Below, piece after piece: positions 8,806-17,616 of a stretch of DNA of 64,000 nucleotides (positions are counted from its first letter, which is position 1; every line of letters starts with the position of its first letter). Under the pieces are notes generated by a model. That model did no database searches. It was not told where the DNA came from and saw only the letters and a program-made list of their open reading frames with translations. Made by a program: the position numbers and the translations under genes. Source of the stretch: Gammaproteobacteria bacterium (lineage in GTDB: Bacteria; Pseudomonadota; Gammaproteobacteria; GRL18); contig JADGDG010000001.1 of assembly GCA_016744995.1 (NCBI GenBank), forward strand, positions 226,011-290,010. Reading direction: 5' to 3'.

Positions 8806-9810
8806 TTAGTCAGCACTATAGGGTGTTGAGAAATTAAACCACTTATAAAAATCTTTTGCCGCATTGGCTTGCTGTTCAGTGGAATATACCGGTTCATAGT
8901 TATAATATTTCATAATATCTGAAAAATGATATTCTATAATTTGAGCTTCTACCTCTTCAATTCTTTCACGCCACCGGTTAGTATTTTTGTTAGATGGTTT
9001 TTTAAATTTAGCGCCTTCAAAGTTGTTTCCACTCCAGGATATGCCCAACCTTGTCGGATACAATAAATCCTCTGAATACTCTATTCCAGAAAATTCTGCC
9101 AAATCTTTCATTATGTTTTCAGGATCATTGGTCAAATCTTCAAATTTTACAACTTTATAACAGTCACTACCCAGGATTTCCTGATTATGTTTTGCAAATT
9201 CAAGCCCCAACTTTCCTCGCTCAATTAAGCTCTGTAAAAGCCGGTTTTGTTCATCATTATACTGATGATACTTTTTATCCCAGCCAGATTTTAAAGAAGC
9301 CCAATTATCCCTTGGATCACGAATTAAATGGATAAATTTAGCATTCGGAAACATTTTTATTAGATCTAAGGCATAGATTTCAGTACTGGTTGTTTTTTCA
9401 AACCAGACTTTAGGTCTTTTATTCGGATAGAATGATTGGTGTAAATGTTTCATTGATACTTGAAGGCAATTTTTAAGTGAAAAATCATCCGATGAGATAA
9501 TCTCTGTCAGGACATTTTTATGAAACTCATCATGCTTCTTAATTAATGGCTGCTTTTGCTCATCACTAATATTAAACTCATCAATAACACCACGTAAAAA
9601 GTCATCTAAAATTATTTTCAATCTTTCAATTTTTTCTTTTTTAGTAAATCTGTCATCTTCAAACCTTGGATAGTACATGTAAAAAAAGCTACTATCATCA
9701 GGATATACAACCGTACCTTCAGCATTATCAAACAAACTAATAAGCATAGTGGTGCCAGTTTTTCTATGACCACAAATAAATATTGGATTATTTAAAAAGT
9801 TATTATTCAA
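8806..9810 (-). CDS. PAPS-dependent sulfotransferase family protein
   Basis: A 334-residue sulfotransferase. GHRKTGTTML near residue 14 is the PAPS 5'-phosphosulfate loop, and FIHLIRDPRDNWASLKSGW around residue 160 is the 3'-phosphate-binding site with the conserved Arg and Ser. It belongs to the Sulfotransfer_1/3 group, longer and closer to the canonical pattern than the plus-strand sulfotransferase at 6335. It is the last gene of the long minus-strand operon, 2 nt after the DUF4910 gene. Sulfation of the nonulosonate or another sugar of the same glycan is the simplest inference. Confidence 0.87.
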   Translation of the reverse strand: MNNNFLNNPIFICGHRKTGTTMLISLFDNAEGTVVYPDDSSFFYMYYPRFEDDRFTKKEKIERLKIILDDFLRGVIDEFNISDEQKQPLIKKHDEFHKNVLTEIISSDDFSLKNCLQVSMKHLHQSFYPNKRPKVWFEKTTSTEIYALDLIKMFPNAKFIHLIRDPRDNWASLKSGWDKKYHQYNDEQNRLLQSLIERGKLGLEFAKHNQEILGSDCYKVVKFEDLTNDPENIMKDLAEFSGIEYSEDLLYPTRLGISWSGNNFEGAKFKKPSNKNTNRWRERIEEVEAQIIEYHFSDIMKYYNYEPVYSTEQQANAAKDFYKWFNFSTPYSAD

Positions 9811-9812
9811 AG

Positions 9813-11075
9813 TTATTCCTTTGCGATTAAATTGTTTTTAAAATAAACATCAAGGACATCTAACACAATATCCATTTCAAGCCCAATCATTAAACTTAGT
9901 TCATATACTGTATGTCTGCCATTAATACACTGATTAATTCGTTTGATTTTCAATAAGGTTTCAAGATCTTCATCTTCATCCAAATGTAAATCATATTTTG
10001 ACATAAAAATAAGACCCTTTTCCTTTTGTCTTGGAGTATAGTCTTGCAGCATAATATCTAGTATTTTCTTAATTACAGTATAGGATTCTTCCAAACAGAA
10101 GTTATCAATAATTGAGGGATTATCAGCACTTGTATGATATTCTTGATATGGAGCTCTATGAAAAGCAATAGTTGGTATTTCAACACCTGGAGCACTAGTA
10201 ACCAATTCATCATTGGACATTGTTTCTGTAAATTTTTTTATCTGGATTTCAGAAGGATATTTTTTCACCTCAGTTTCAGCAACAAAATCCAGGTAACTGT
10301 CTTCGTACATTGTTTTTTGTAATGTTAAATCATTCTTATTCCCTAAACAATCAAAACAAAAACTGTATTTAATATTATCAATTATATTTTCATTACTAGC
10401 AAGCCAGGCAATAGTACCGATTGTTTCTGGTACAAATAAAAAACGGACGGAATTATATATTTTTTCTTTCGCCAGCTCTTTAGCCATCTTTGCTGCAATC
10501 ACAACACCGGTTATTGAATCATTAACCTGGTATGGATGACAAATATCTGTGACAATTAATATCTCATTTTTACTTTCACCAGGAATAAATAGTTCGCCCA
10601 ACATCAAAGGCTTATCTAAAAATTCGGTGCTTATATCAATAAAATACTCCGATTCTTTATCCAGAGAGTCATAAACTTTTTTTGTTAAACAGAGCCCCCA
10701 TTTATTATCATAATATTTATATTTCCATGGTATGGAATTAATATTTTCATCACTATAATAAAGGTGTTTATCAAGTTCTTTAAAAGTTATTTTCTTTTTT
10801 ATTGATTTAGAATAACTGACAATGTGGAGCGGATTATCATTATAATCAACAATTACATTACCCTTTAAATCTTTTAAATAGGCATGATTGACATGAAACC
10901 TTTTTGGAACATCCCATGTCCAGGCTAAACTATCCGCTTCATATTCATTAATTATAAAATTTTCCGAACCGATATATTCTTTAATCAGGTTTAAAGCAAC
11001 CAGATTATCATCATGATTCAATGTTCTGTGAAGTGGGTATAAATCATTTAGGAGATTTATCATCTTTTGTTTCAT
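9813..11075 (-). CDS. DUF4910 / aminopeptidase-like protein with C-terminal winged helix
   Basis: A 420-residue protein matching the architecture of the COG4310 family: an N-terminal stretch with LYPLHRTLNHDDN, an M28-like zinc-peptidase core (VTDICHPYQVND, then LFVPETIGTIAW, later HRAPYQEYHTSADNPSII) and a C-terminal winged-helix part (CINGRHTVYELSLMIGL). His, Asp and Glu residues suited to binding zinc are present. Members recur in polysaccharide gene clusters, but I know of no settled substrate; amide hydrolysis of an amino sugar or glycan is possible. The start overlaps the formyltransferase end by 32 nt; an ATG at 11063 is an alternative. Confidence 0.8.
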   Translation of the reverse strand: MKQKMINLLNDLYPLHRTLNHDDNLVALNLIKEYIGSENFIINEYEADSLAWTWDVPKRFHVNHAYLKDLKGNVIVDYNDNPLHIVSYSKSIKKKITFKELDKHLYYSDENINSIPWKYKYYDNKWGLCLTKKVYDSLDKESEYFIDISTEFLDKPLMLGELFIPGESKNEILIVTDICHPYQVNDSITGVVIAAKMAKELAKEKIYNSVRFLFVPETIGTIAWLASNENIIDNIKYSFCFDCLGNKNDLTLQKTMYEDSYLDFVAETEVKKYPSEIQIKKFTETMSNDELVTSAPGVEIPTIAFHRAPYQEYHTSADNPSIIDNFCLEESYTVIKKILDIMLQDYTPRQKEKGLIFMSKYDLHLDEDEDLETLLKIKRINQCINGRHTVYELSLMIGLEMDIVLDVLDVYFKNNLIAKE

Positions 11076-11898
11076 ATTCAGCGACTCTTACTTTAAAATC
11101 TTGTGTATCTAAAATAATATCATCCGTTTCAATCTGCTTATCAGAAAAAATGATTTCTAAACGCCAGACAATAATTTTAGCATGATTATCATCATAATAA
11201 TAAGCACCCGGATAAGGCTTTGTTAAAGCTCTGACAAAATTATAAACATCTAATGAACTTCGATTAAAATCAATTAGTCCATCATTTGGTGTTCTTTTTG
11301 GGTATGCAGGATAGCTGCCTGATATATTATGAATCCTGGGTGCCGTACTTCTGGCAATTTTAGGAAGATATTCTTCAATTAATCTTGCACCAGCTGCAGC
11401 TGATTTTTTATATACTGTATTACAATCATCATTAAGTAGAATTTCAAAGCTTTCCTGTGCAATGATATCACCATCATCTGCTGTTGGAGTAAGATAAAAC
11501 ATCGTTATGCCTGTTTGTTTTTCACCCATAATTATCGCCCAATTAACAGGCGCTCTTCCTCTATATTTGGGCAACAAAGATGAATGAAAACCAATTGTTC
11601 CCAAACCTGGTATCTTTAGGATCTCTTCACAAATTAATCGCTGCCAGCCACAGACAACAATTAAATCCGGATTAATTTTCTTTATTAAATCAATGTATTT
11701 CTGAGAATTTATATCTTTTGCGCGAATTAAATGACTATTATGCTCAATTGCAAGAGGGGAAAAATCAATAAATCCTGATGTTTTTTCTTCCATATCCATG
11801 GGAAGTGTAAACAAAGTATCAACAGAATAATTTGTCTTAAATATGGCTTTTAGTATTGTAAATCCGATCTCAACACCACCAATAAAAACAATTTTCAT
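11044..11898 (-). CDS. Formyltransferase-family protein (amino-sugar N-formyltransferase candidate)
   Basis: A 284-residue protein of the methionyl-tRNA/sugar formyltransferase fold. The folate-site motif HSSLLPKYRGRAPVNWA near residue 103 and TADDGDIIAQ near 140 keep the catalytic His and Asp. The Asn that normally precedes the His by two residues in ArnA and Fmt is Gly here (GFHSS in place of N-x-H). The C-terminal half resembles the Fmt/ArnA C-terminal region (YPAYPKRTPNDG, VRALTKPYPGAYYY). It lies directly downstream of a PIG-L deacetylase, so an acetyl-to-formyl exchange on a sugar amine is plausible. Activity depends on whether the Gly variant is functional. Confidence 0.82.
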   Translation of the reverse strand: MKIVFIGGVEIGFTILKAIFKTNYSVDTLFTLPMDMEEKTSGFIDFSPLAIEHNSHLIRAKDINSQKYIDLIKKINPDLIVVCGWQRLICEEILKIPGLGTIGFHSSLLPKYRGRAPVNWAIIMGEKQTGITMFYLTPTADDGDIIAQESFEILLNDDCNTVYKKSAAAGARLIEEYLPKIARSTAPRIHNISGSYPAYPKRTPNDGLIDFNRSSLDVYNFVRALTKPYPGAYYYDDNHAKIIVWRLEIIFSDKQIETDDIILDTQDFKVRVAEYETKDDKSPK

Positions 11899-11917
11899 TT
11901 TTTATCCTAGTAAAATC

Positions 11918-12583
11918 CTACAATAAGTTTATTTTTCTAATTAACCTGAAAGGTTCTGCGTACTCAAAGCCTGAAATTAATCCCCAATAATTTGCATGGA
12001 CTTCTAACGACTTCAGGCTTCTTGGATGAGGATAATCTCTACATTCACTGTCATAACACTTCATAGCATCCAGTTTCGAATTCAACTCATCTTTGATATC
12101 AATAAACACATTTGCAGCAAACATTCTGTCATCATCATATAAGTTCCACTCCGTTGATGAAGGTACATTATAGCTATAGACTTCTTTGACCACTTGACCA
12201 GCAATTGGCCGTGTTGCGGTGAATGTCGCTTCAGCAATAATTTGATGATCTTTATTTAAATCACCAAAATGATGTGTAAATATTCTTTCTGGTTTTAATT
12301 TAGAGATATATTTTTCAATAATCTGAGTCACGTCTAAAATAGGAATGTTATCTATCTTTTGATTTGGAAGGTCTTCAAAAAAAACATCTTTTGTGCCTAA
12401 AAGAGCATTAGCTTTTACTGTATTATCTCTTAAGACATTTTCCATACTTTTATCATATCTTGTTTCAGCACCACCAGATAAAATAAGCACATAAAAATCT
12501 TCTTTTTTTGATAATTTTTTGATAATTCCACCACACCCTAAAACTTCGTCATCGGGATGAGCAGCAATAACTAAATTAATCAT
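11918..12583 (-). CDS. PIG-L family N-deacetylase
   Basis: A 221-residue LmbE/PIG-L family protein. AHPDDEVLGCGG at residues 8-19 carries the zinc-binding His-Pro-Asp-Asp motif and THHFGDLNKDHQ near residue 104 the second zinc His. Family members remove acetyl groups from GlcNAc-containing substrates and related amino sugars. Length and motifs are complete. It sits between a GNAT gene (1 nt away) and a formyltransferase gene within the nonulosonate operon. It could expose an amine that the neighbouring formyltransferase or acetyltransferase then modifies; that sequence of steps is inferred from order alone. Confidence 0.88.
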   Translation of the reverse strand: MINLVIAAHPDDEVLGCGGIIKKLSKKEDFYVLILSGGAETRYDKSMENVLRDNTVKANALLGTKDVFFEDLPNQKIDNIPILDVTQIIEKYISKLKPERIFTHHFGDLNKDHQIIAEATFTATRPIAGQVVKEVYSYNVPSSTEWNLYDDDRMFAANVFIDIKDELNSKLDAMKCYDSECRDYPHPRSLKSLEVHANYWGLISGFEYAEPFRLIRKINLL

Positions 12584-13336
12584 TTATGACCACCTGTGTA
12601 ATACAGTATAAGTACTATTAACTTTGCTTAAACCATTTTTTATATAGAAATTTAATGCCTTAATATTCTTAATTTGTGTTTCAGTTTTTATTTTATAATT
12701 TTTAAAATGTGAAATGGACTCTTTAATAAGCAAAGTTCCAATTCCTATGCCAACAAATTTTTCTATCACCGCAACAAAAAAAAGGGTTGCTGTTGTATTA
12801 TCGGTATTAACAAGAATAACTCCTGCCACTTCATTTTCGACCCTTGCAATAAATAAATGCCTGTGTTCAGACAATTGGTAACTTTTAATGTAATTTATCC
12901 AAAGTTCATCTGCTTTTGCATTCTTAATATTTAGATCCGAATGAAAACGCGTTAATGAGAAATTTTGACCCAACTCAATATATGGCAAGTTTATATTTTT
13001 ATCTAATTTTGTAATACTTACTCGTGGTTGATGCTTATGACTTACAATATTATTCACAGACTCTAAAACAATTTCTGTATCAATATATTTAAAGCCGCAA
13101 TCTTGAAAAAAATTGAGTATTTCATCATCTATTGATGTATTTAGCTTAATGGTAACAAAGCTATTGTCCAGCTTATCCTGAATTGCAATTTTAATTTTTG
13201 TATCAATAAGTAAATTAGATTTTTCAATATTTAGGATATAGGCTGGTTTATTAAAAAAATGAGTATCCCAGTCTAAATATTCAAAGAAAAAGACTGCCTC
13301 ATTCTCTGTGATAATAATATCTTTTATATTATTCAT
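12584..13336 (-). CDS. GNAT N-acetyltransferase (SpsD-like)
   Basis: A 250-residue protein. The C-terminal half carries the GNAT acetyl-CoA fold: ARVENEVAGVILV, then VIEKFVGIGIGTLLI, which contains the pyrophosphate-binding G-x-G-x-G/T loop, and ALNFYIKNGL near the end. The N-terminal part (YLDWDTHFFNKPAYIL) resembles the dTDP-fucosamine acetyltransferase/SpsD type. In the Bacillus sps operon and in pseudaminate pathways such an enzyme acetylates the 4-amino group made by the DegT-type aminotransferase. It overlaps the PseG-like gene by 8 nt, consistent with translational coupling. Confidence 0.82.
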   Translation of the reverse strand: MNNIKDIIITENEAVFFFEYLDWDTHFFNKPAYILNIEKSNLLIDTKIKIAIQDKLDNSFVTIKLNTSIDDEILNFFQDCGFKYIDTEIVLESVNNIVSHKHQPRVSITKLDKNINLPYIELGQNFSLTRFHSDLNIKNAKADELWINYIKSYQLSEHRHLFIARVENEVAGVILVNTDNTTATLFFVAVIEKFVGIGIGTLLIKESISHFKNYKIKTETQIKNIKALNFYIKNGLSKVNSTYTVLHRWS

Positions 13337-14333
13337 TTAGACCATCATTAATGCTATTGAAGATTTTATGGGTTGAAAAAACAAAATCATCTGCTGCCTT
13401 TACAGGGTGTTGAATAGCACGAACTAATTCTATTGGACTAAATTTTCTATAACCTAAATAATTAACCCATCCTTTTTTATAAAAATACTGACACCTTGCT
13501 ACCTGATGCTGGTATGTTGCAATAATAATCGCTTGTGTTTTACTTGCAACTAATTCACTTGATGTTAAACCACCGGCACCAATACCAATATCACAGTTCA
13601 AATACTCATCAAGCATATTGGTGATATTCTGCTTAATCTGATAAATCAGTTTGCTATTACTCAATCTTTCTTCTAATGCATGTTTAAACTCATAGCCCGA
13701 GCCAACAATTATGGTTAGCTCAATCGAAAGTTTTGACTTAATAATAACATCTACAATTTTTCCGGTAAAATCAAATTCATCTGCCCCCCCCATAGCAATT
13801 AATATTTTTTTATTGCTCAAACTCATTTTTCGATTCTTAACACGATCAGAATAAAATTCTTTTGGGAGAATAACAAATTCAGGTCCCAATAAAAATTTAG
13901 TATTGGGATACTTATTTATATCAAAAAAATTGTGGGCATCTACATCCCAGTCAATAACTAAATCTAAATCATTTAAAATATGGCCATCAAAGTTAACACA
14001 GATTTTTCTTATAGTACTATCCAGCCCAACATAATCTGACAATTTTCTTTCTGTAATTTCAAAAAAAAGAAGGTTCATTTCTTCTTTACGTATTAATGTA
14101 TTTATAGATGTAATTTCTTCCTCAAGAGAACAATCTTTATCGATAATAAGACAGTTCTTTACTTTGTATTGATTAACCAAATCAACACCAGCATTATAGT
14201 TTTTTATTAAAAAATAACTTTCATATTTTGATTGATGGTTCTCATCAAAATACTTTGAAAGATTGATCAGAGACATTAAGTCTCCAATACCAATATGTGG
14301 TGCAGCATCTGCTCTAAAAAGTATTTTTTTCAT
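13329..14333 (-). CDS. PseG/SpsG-like nucleotide-sugar hydrolase with His to Asp change
   Basis: A 334-residue GT-B-like protein of the PseG/SpsG family, which removes UDP from a 2,4-diacetamido-trideoxy sugar before condensation with phosphoenolpyruvate. The N-terminus FRADAAPHIGIGD aligns with the family pattern FRxDxxxxIGxGH, but the invariant His (His17 of Campylobacter PseG, proposed catalytic base) is Asp18 here and the usual Arg three residues on is Ser21. The C-terminal donor site is present (IAMGGADEFDFTG near residue 155; GIGAGGLTSSELVA near 255). The fold is confident. The chemistry may differ from PseG, for example a different leaving group or a glycosyl transfer. Confidence 0.8.
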   Translation of the reverse strand: MKKILFRADAAPHIGIGDLMSLINLSKYFDENHQSKYESYFLIKNYNAGVDLVNQYKVKNCLIIDKDCSLEEEITSINTLIRKEEMNLLFFEITERKLSDYVGLDSTIRKICVNFDGHILNDLDLVIDWDVDAHNFFDINKYPNTKFLLGPEFVILPKEFYSDRVKNRKMSLSNKKILIAMGGADEFDFTGKIVDVIIKSKLSIELTIIVGSGYEFKHALEERLSNSKLIYQIKQNITNMLDEYLNCDIGIGAGGLTSSELVASKTQAIIIATYQHQVARCQYFYKKGWVNYLGYRKFSPIELVRAIQHPVKAADDFVFSTHKIFNSINDGLNE

Positions 14334-15401
14334 TTATAATATTGAGTCCCAATGGATAGGCGCTTCAAATTCAATATTTTTTTTAGCTACAATTTTATTC
14401 TCTTTAAACAAATTAAGATATTTTGGCTCTAGTCCTTTATTTTTTTTACCGGCCCTCAAAATTGAAATATCTCCCGGTTTAATAAGCTCACCTTTTTTTA
14501 TTGCCTTTTTAGAAAAAAGAGTCATATAACAAAAATCCCTCAAATATTGTTCATGCTCATGGCATACTTTTTCGCTATTCCCATAAATAGTTTCATTGAT
14601 TTCAAAGTTTCTGCTATTGTATTTTTTCTCTGCTTCTCTGATGTCGACTACCATTTTTTTAAGTTCATCTGGTTCAAGTGCAAAGAAATGGTCTGGCCCT
14701 TTCATTTTTTTATCCAGTGTAATATGTTTTTCAACAACACAACCACCCAGATAAATCGATTCAACAGGAGCATCTGATGGCTCTTCACTGTGATCAGAAT
14801 AGCCAACTTTTGTCTTTGGAAATACTTTTGCAAAGGTATCCAAAACACCCATATTGATATTTTTTAATTTTGTTGGATACTGAATTGAACAATGTAATAG
14901 AGTTAAATCATGATGATACTTCCTGACGGTATTTACCGCTTCTTCTGTTTCACTGATGGTTGCACCGCCAGTACTCATGATGATAGGCAAACCAGTTTTT
15001 GCTGATGCTTCAATAAGAGGAATATTAGTGATAGTATAGGAAGATAACTTAATAACTTTCATTCCCTTTGCTACCATGGCATTCAAACCACTAATATCAA
15101 AGACAGAAGCCATAAAATCAATTTTTTTCTTTTCACAATAAGAAATTAAATTGTCTATCCAGTCAATTGATAATTCAAACTGCTTAACTGCTTCATAAAT
15201 ATCATAGCTGTATTCTCCTTTATCATCTTTCCAGTCAAGTTCACCTGCACTTCTTGGATAAAGATTTTTTGCACTAAATATTTGAAATTTAGCGGCATCA
15301 CAACCTGTCTCAGAAGCAATATCAATTAATTTAAAGCAATTTTCCAAACTTCCATTAAAATTTATTCCAATTTCAGCAATAATATATGTATTATTCATCA
15401 T
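14334..15401 (-). CDS. NeuB-family nonulosonate synthase (SpsE/PseI/LegI type)
   Basis: A 355-residue N-acetylneuraminate synthase homologue. The TIM barrel begins YIIAEIGINFNG, continues with DAAKFQIF, IKLSSYTITN, IIMSTGGAT, LLHCSIQYPT and VGYSDHS, and has VVEKHITLDKKMKGPDH near residue 230 for metal and phosphoenolpyruvate. A C-terminal SAF (antifreeze-like) domain follows from about residue 290 (LFSKKAIKKGELI). It condenses phosphoenolpyruvate with a 6-carbon amino sugar to give a 9-carbon nonulosonic acid. This is the defining gene of the operon. Which acid it makes (Neu, Leg, Pse or another) cannot be decided from motifs. A second Met at 15398 is an equally good start. Confidence 0.93.
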   Translation of the reverse strand: MMNNTYIIAEIGINFNGSLENCFKLIDIASETGCDAAKFQIFSAKNLYPRSAGELDWKDDKGEYSYDIYEAVKQFELSIDWIDNLISYCEKKKIDFMASVFDISGLNAMVAKGMKVIKLSSYTITNIPLIEASAKTGLPIIMSTGGATISETEEAVNTVRKYHHDLTLLHCSIQYPTKLKNINMGVLDTFAKVFPKTKVGYSDHSEEPSDAPVESIYLGGCVVEKHITLDKKMKGPDHFFALEPDELKKMVVDIREAEKKYNSRNFEINETIYGNSEKVCHEHEQYLRDFCYMTLFSKKAIKKGELIKPGDISILRAGKKNKGLEPKYLNLFKENKIVAKKNIEFEAPIHWDSIL

Positions 15402-17265
15402 TTTTCTTTATAAAAAATTTTTTATACCATAAAAAAATATTTATCAATTGCCATAAGAACATTTGATGATTTTTCTTTCCCGAAAGGTGCTCGTTATAAA
15501 GCTCTTTAAGAACAACAATATTGAAGATACCAATCTCTTCAAATTCCCTGGAATCAAGCATATCAATTATCTGTGCTTTATTTATTGTTCTAAACCATTC
15601 ATCCGCAGGGGCAATGAAGCCAGCTTTATCCTTTCTTGTTCTTACTTTTTCAGGCAAAATTCCTTTCATGGACTCTCTTAGCACCCATTTTCCAAGTCCA
15701 TTTCTAATTTTATATTTATTATCTAATGCATAACTATATTCTATTAGTCTATGATCTAAAAAGGGGGATCTTGACTCAATTGAATAAGCCATTGTATTTC
15801 TGTCTTCTGCTCTCAATGAAGCAGGAACTGTTTCAAAAAACAACTCCTTATACATTCTCTTTGTCAGCAATGAATCACAATTAATACTTTGAATTTCTAT
15901 ATTTAGATCATATTTATTTTTAAATTCATTATTAAATATAAATGAATAATTTTGAAATTTATCAATTTCTTTTTTTTGTTTATTTATTATTTTTGTTATC
16001 ATTTCCTGACTGGAAACAACTTCATTCATATTTCTATTATGATTTTCGTGCCAGGCTTTTATTTCACTTTCAAGTCCATTATCATCCCTTAGATCATAAA
16101 AATTATATTGATAGTGATCCCAGTACCCTGCAAGCAGTTCATCTCCTCCATGCCCATTTAAAACAACTGGAACATTGGCATTTTTCATATTTTTAACTAT
16201 CAAATAAAGACTATACCAGGTTACTGTGCAAATTGGTTCATCATGGTAGTCCAGCATTTCATCCACTGTATCAAAAATATCTGCAGGATCAGGCTTAATG
16301 AATTGATATTCTGCATTAGTATCTTTAATGACTTCATTTATAAAGTCACTTTCATCATAAATTCCTTTTTCTTCCCCCGTAATACCTGAAAAAGTAACAA
16401 TAGGTGTTTTTAAAACCTTATAAGCAATTGATGTTATCGATGTTGAGTCCATTCCCCCACTCAAAAAACATCCTACAGGAACATCACTTCTTAGTCGTAA
16501 TCTGACAGAGTCAATCATCAACTCCCTGAACTCATCAATAACGGCAGCTTCATTTTGCTGATTATTATTAAAGTCTTTTAGTGCCCAATATTTTTTTTTC
16601 TTTATATTATAATTTAGATCAATTTCAACAAAACTCGATTTTGGTATTTGATAAATATCTTGAAAATAAGACTCTGTATCAATATCAATATATCTATAAT
16701 TAGTTGATAAATATTGATAAACTTTTTTAAAATTTGGCTTTATTTGAAGTTTTGGATACTTGAGTATAGATTTAATTTCTGATGAGAAAATAAATTTTTC
16801 ATTGTCTTTATAAAAATACAGTGGCTTTTTACCAACTCGATCTCTGGATAAAATTATTTTATTATTCAATTTATCATAGACGGCTAGTGCCCACATTCCA
16901 TTGAATTTTGAAAAACAATCATTTCCCCATTCGATATAAGCTTTAAGGACAACTTCTGTGTCGCCAGTTGATTCAAAGGTATAACCTAGAGCTTTTAGTT
17001 CTTCTTTGATTTCAATATAATTATAAACTTCACCATTATAAATTAGTATAAAGTTACCATCCTCACTTACCATAGGCTGGTGAGCATGATCTGTTGTATC
17101 TAATATTGATAAACGAGTATGCCCCAGGAAAATATTTTTATTAGATACCTGAAAAAAATTAAATCCATTATCATTTGGCCCACGATGATGAATTGATGTA
17201 ACCATTTCTTTTAGAATGGATTCATTAACAATTTCATTTGAAATAAAACCAACAATTCCACACAT
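15391..17265 (-). CDS. Asparagine synthase (glutamine-hydrolysing)-like amidotransferase 1
   Basis: A 624-residue AsnB-family protein. Cys2 of MCGIVGFIS is the class II glutaminase nucleophile, HHRGPND and YNGEVYNY line the glutamine pocket, and SGGMDS (269-274) is the ATP pyrophosphatase loop. Both halves are complete. In O-antigen loci, AsnB homologues such as WbpS amidate uronic acid carboxyls rather than aspartate. It lies between the NeuB gene (11-nt overlap) and an unknown small gene. A second AsnB homologue lies 2 kb away. One or both may feed ammonia to, or amidate, the nonulosonate or a uronic acid. Confidence 0.9.
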   Translation of the reverse strand: MCGIVGFISNEIVNESILKEMVTSIHHRGPNDNGFNFFQVSNKNIFLGHTRLSILDTTDHAHQPMVSEDGNFILIYNGEVYNYIEIKEELKALGYTFESTGDTEVVLKAYIEWGNDCFSKFNGMWALAVYDKLNNKIILSRDRVGKKPLYFYKDNEKFIFSSEIKSILKYPKLQIKPNFKKVYQYLSTNYRYIDIDTESYFQDIYQIPKSSFVEIDLNYNIKKKKYWALKDFNNNQQNEAAVIDEFRELMIDSVRLRLRSDVPVGCFLSGGMDSTSITSIAYKVLKTPIVTFSGITGEEKGIYDESDFINEVIKDTNAEYQFIKPDPADIFDTVDEMLDYHDEPICTVTWYSLYLIVKNMKNANVPVVLNGHGGDELLAGYWDHYQYNFYDLRDDNGLESEIKAWHENHNRNMNEVVSSQEMITKIINKQKKEIDKFQNYSFIFNNEFKNKYDLNIEIQSINCDSLLTKRMYKELFFETVPASLRAEDRNTMAYSIESRSPFLDHRLIEYSYALDNKYKIRNGLGKWVLRESMKGILPEKVRTRKDKAGFIAPADEWFRTINKAQIIDMLDSREFEEIGIFNIVVLKELYNEHLSGKKNHQMFLWQLINIFLWYKKFFIKKNDE

Positions 17266-17616
17266 TTATCTTTCTTCCACAAAAAAATCATTTAACCAGC
17301 AGATAATTCGATTATCCTGATTTTCTTTTAAATAACGTCTGAATTCTGAAATTTTATCTTTATCAACCACCATTATATATAATTGATTTGTTTCATTAAC
17401 CACTAAAGCAGTTTTGAATCCTTCCTTATCTAATCTGGCATTAATCGAAGGTAGCGCATAGAAGCCCCATTCTTTAGCAACAAAGTCACATTCTTTCCCG
17501 CTTTTTGTTTTAAATGAGACCATATCATCCGGATCAAGATAAATTTTCCCAAAATCTTTAATTTCATGGGATTTAACATTGAAACACCTTGGTATATTTT
17601 TTAACTCTGATTTCAT
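17266..17616 (-). CDS. Conserved-looking small protein between PseA-like and AsnB-like genes
   Basis: I do not recognise this family. The preferred start is the ATG at 17616, giving 116 residues and an ATGA overlap with the amidotransferase stop; the frame is open to an upstream ATG at 17634. The protein is soluble, with no signal peptide or membrane helix. It has a DPDDMVSFKT stretch and alternating hydrophobic segments (ALVVNETNQLYIMVVD) that suggest a small beta-rich domain, ending WLNDFFVEER. Tight coupling on both sides (the next gene starts at 17265) suggests it works with the PseA-like or AsnB-like enzyme, perhaps as a subunit or scaffold; this is inference. Confidence 0.7.
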   Translation of the reverse strand: MKSELKNIPRCFNVKSHEIKDFGKIYLDPDDMVSFKTKSGKECDFVAKEWGFYALPSINARLDKEGFKTALVVNETNQLYIMVVDKDKISEFRRYLKENQDNRIICWLNDFFVEER

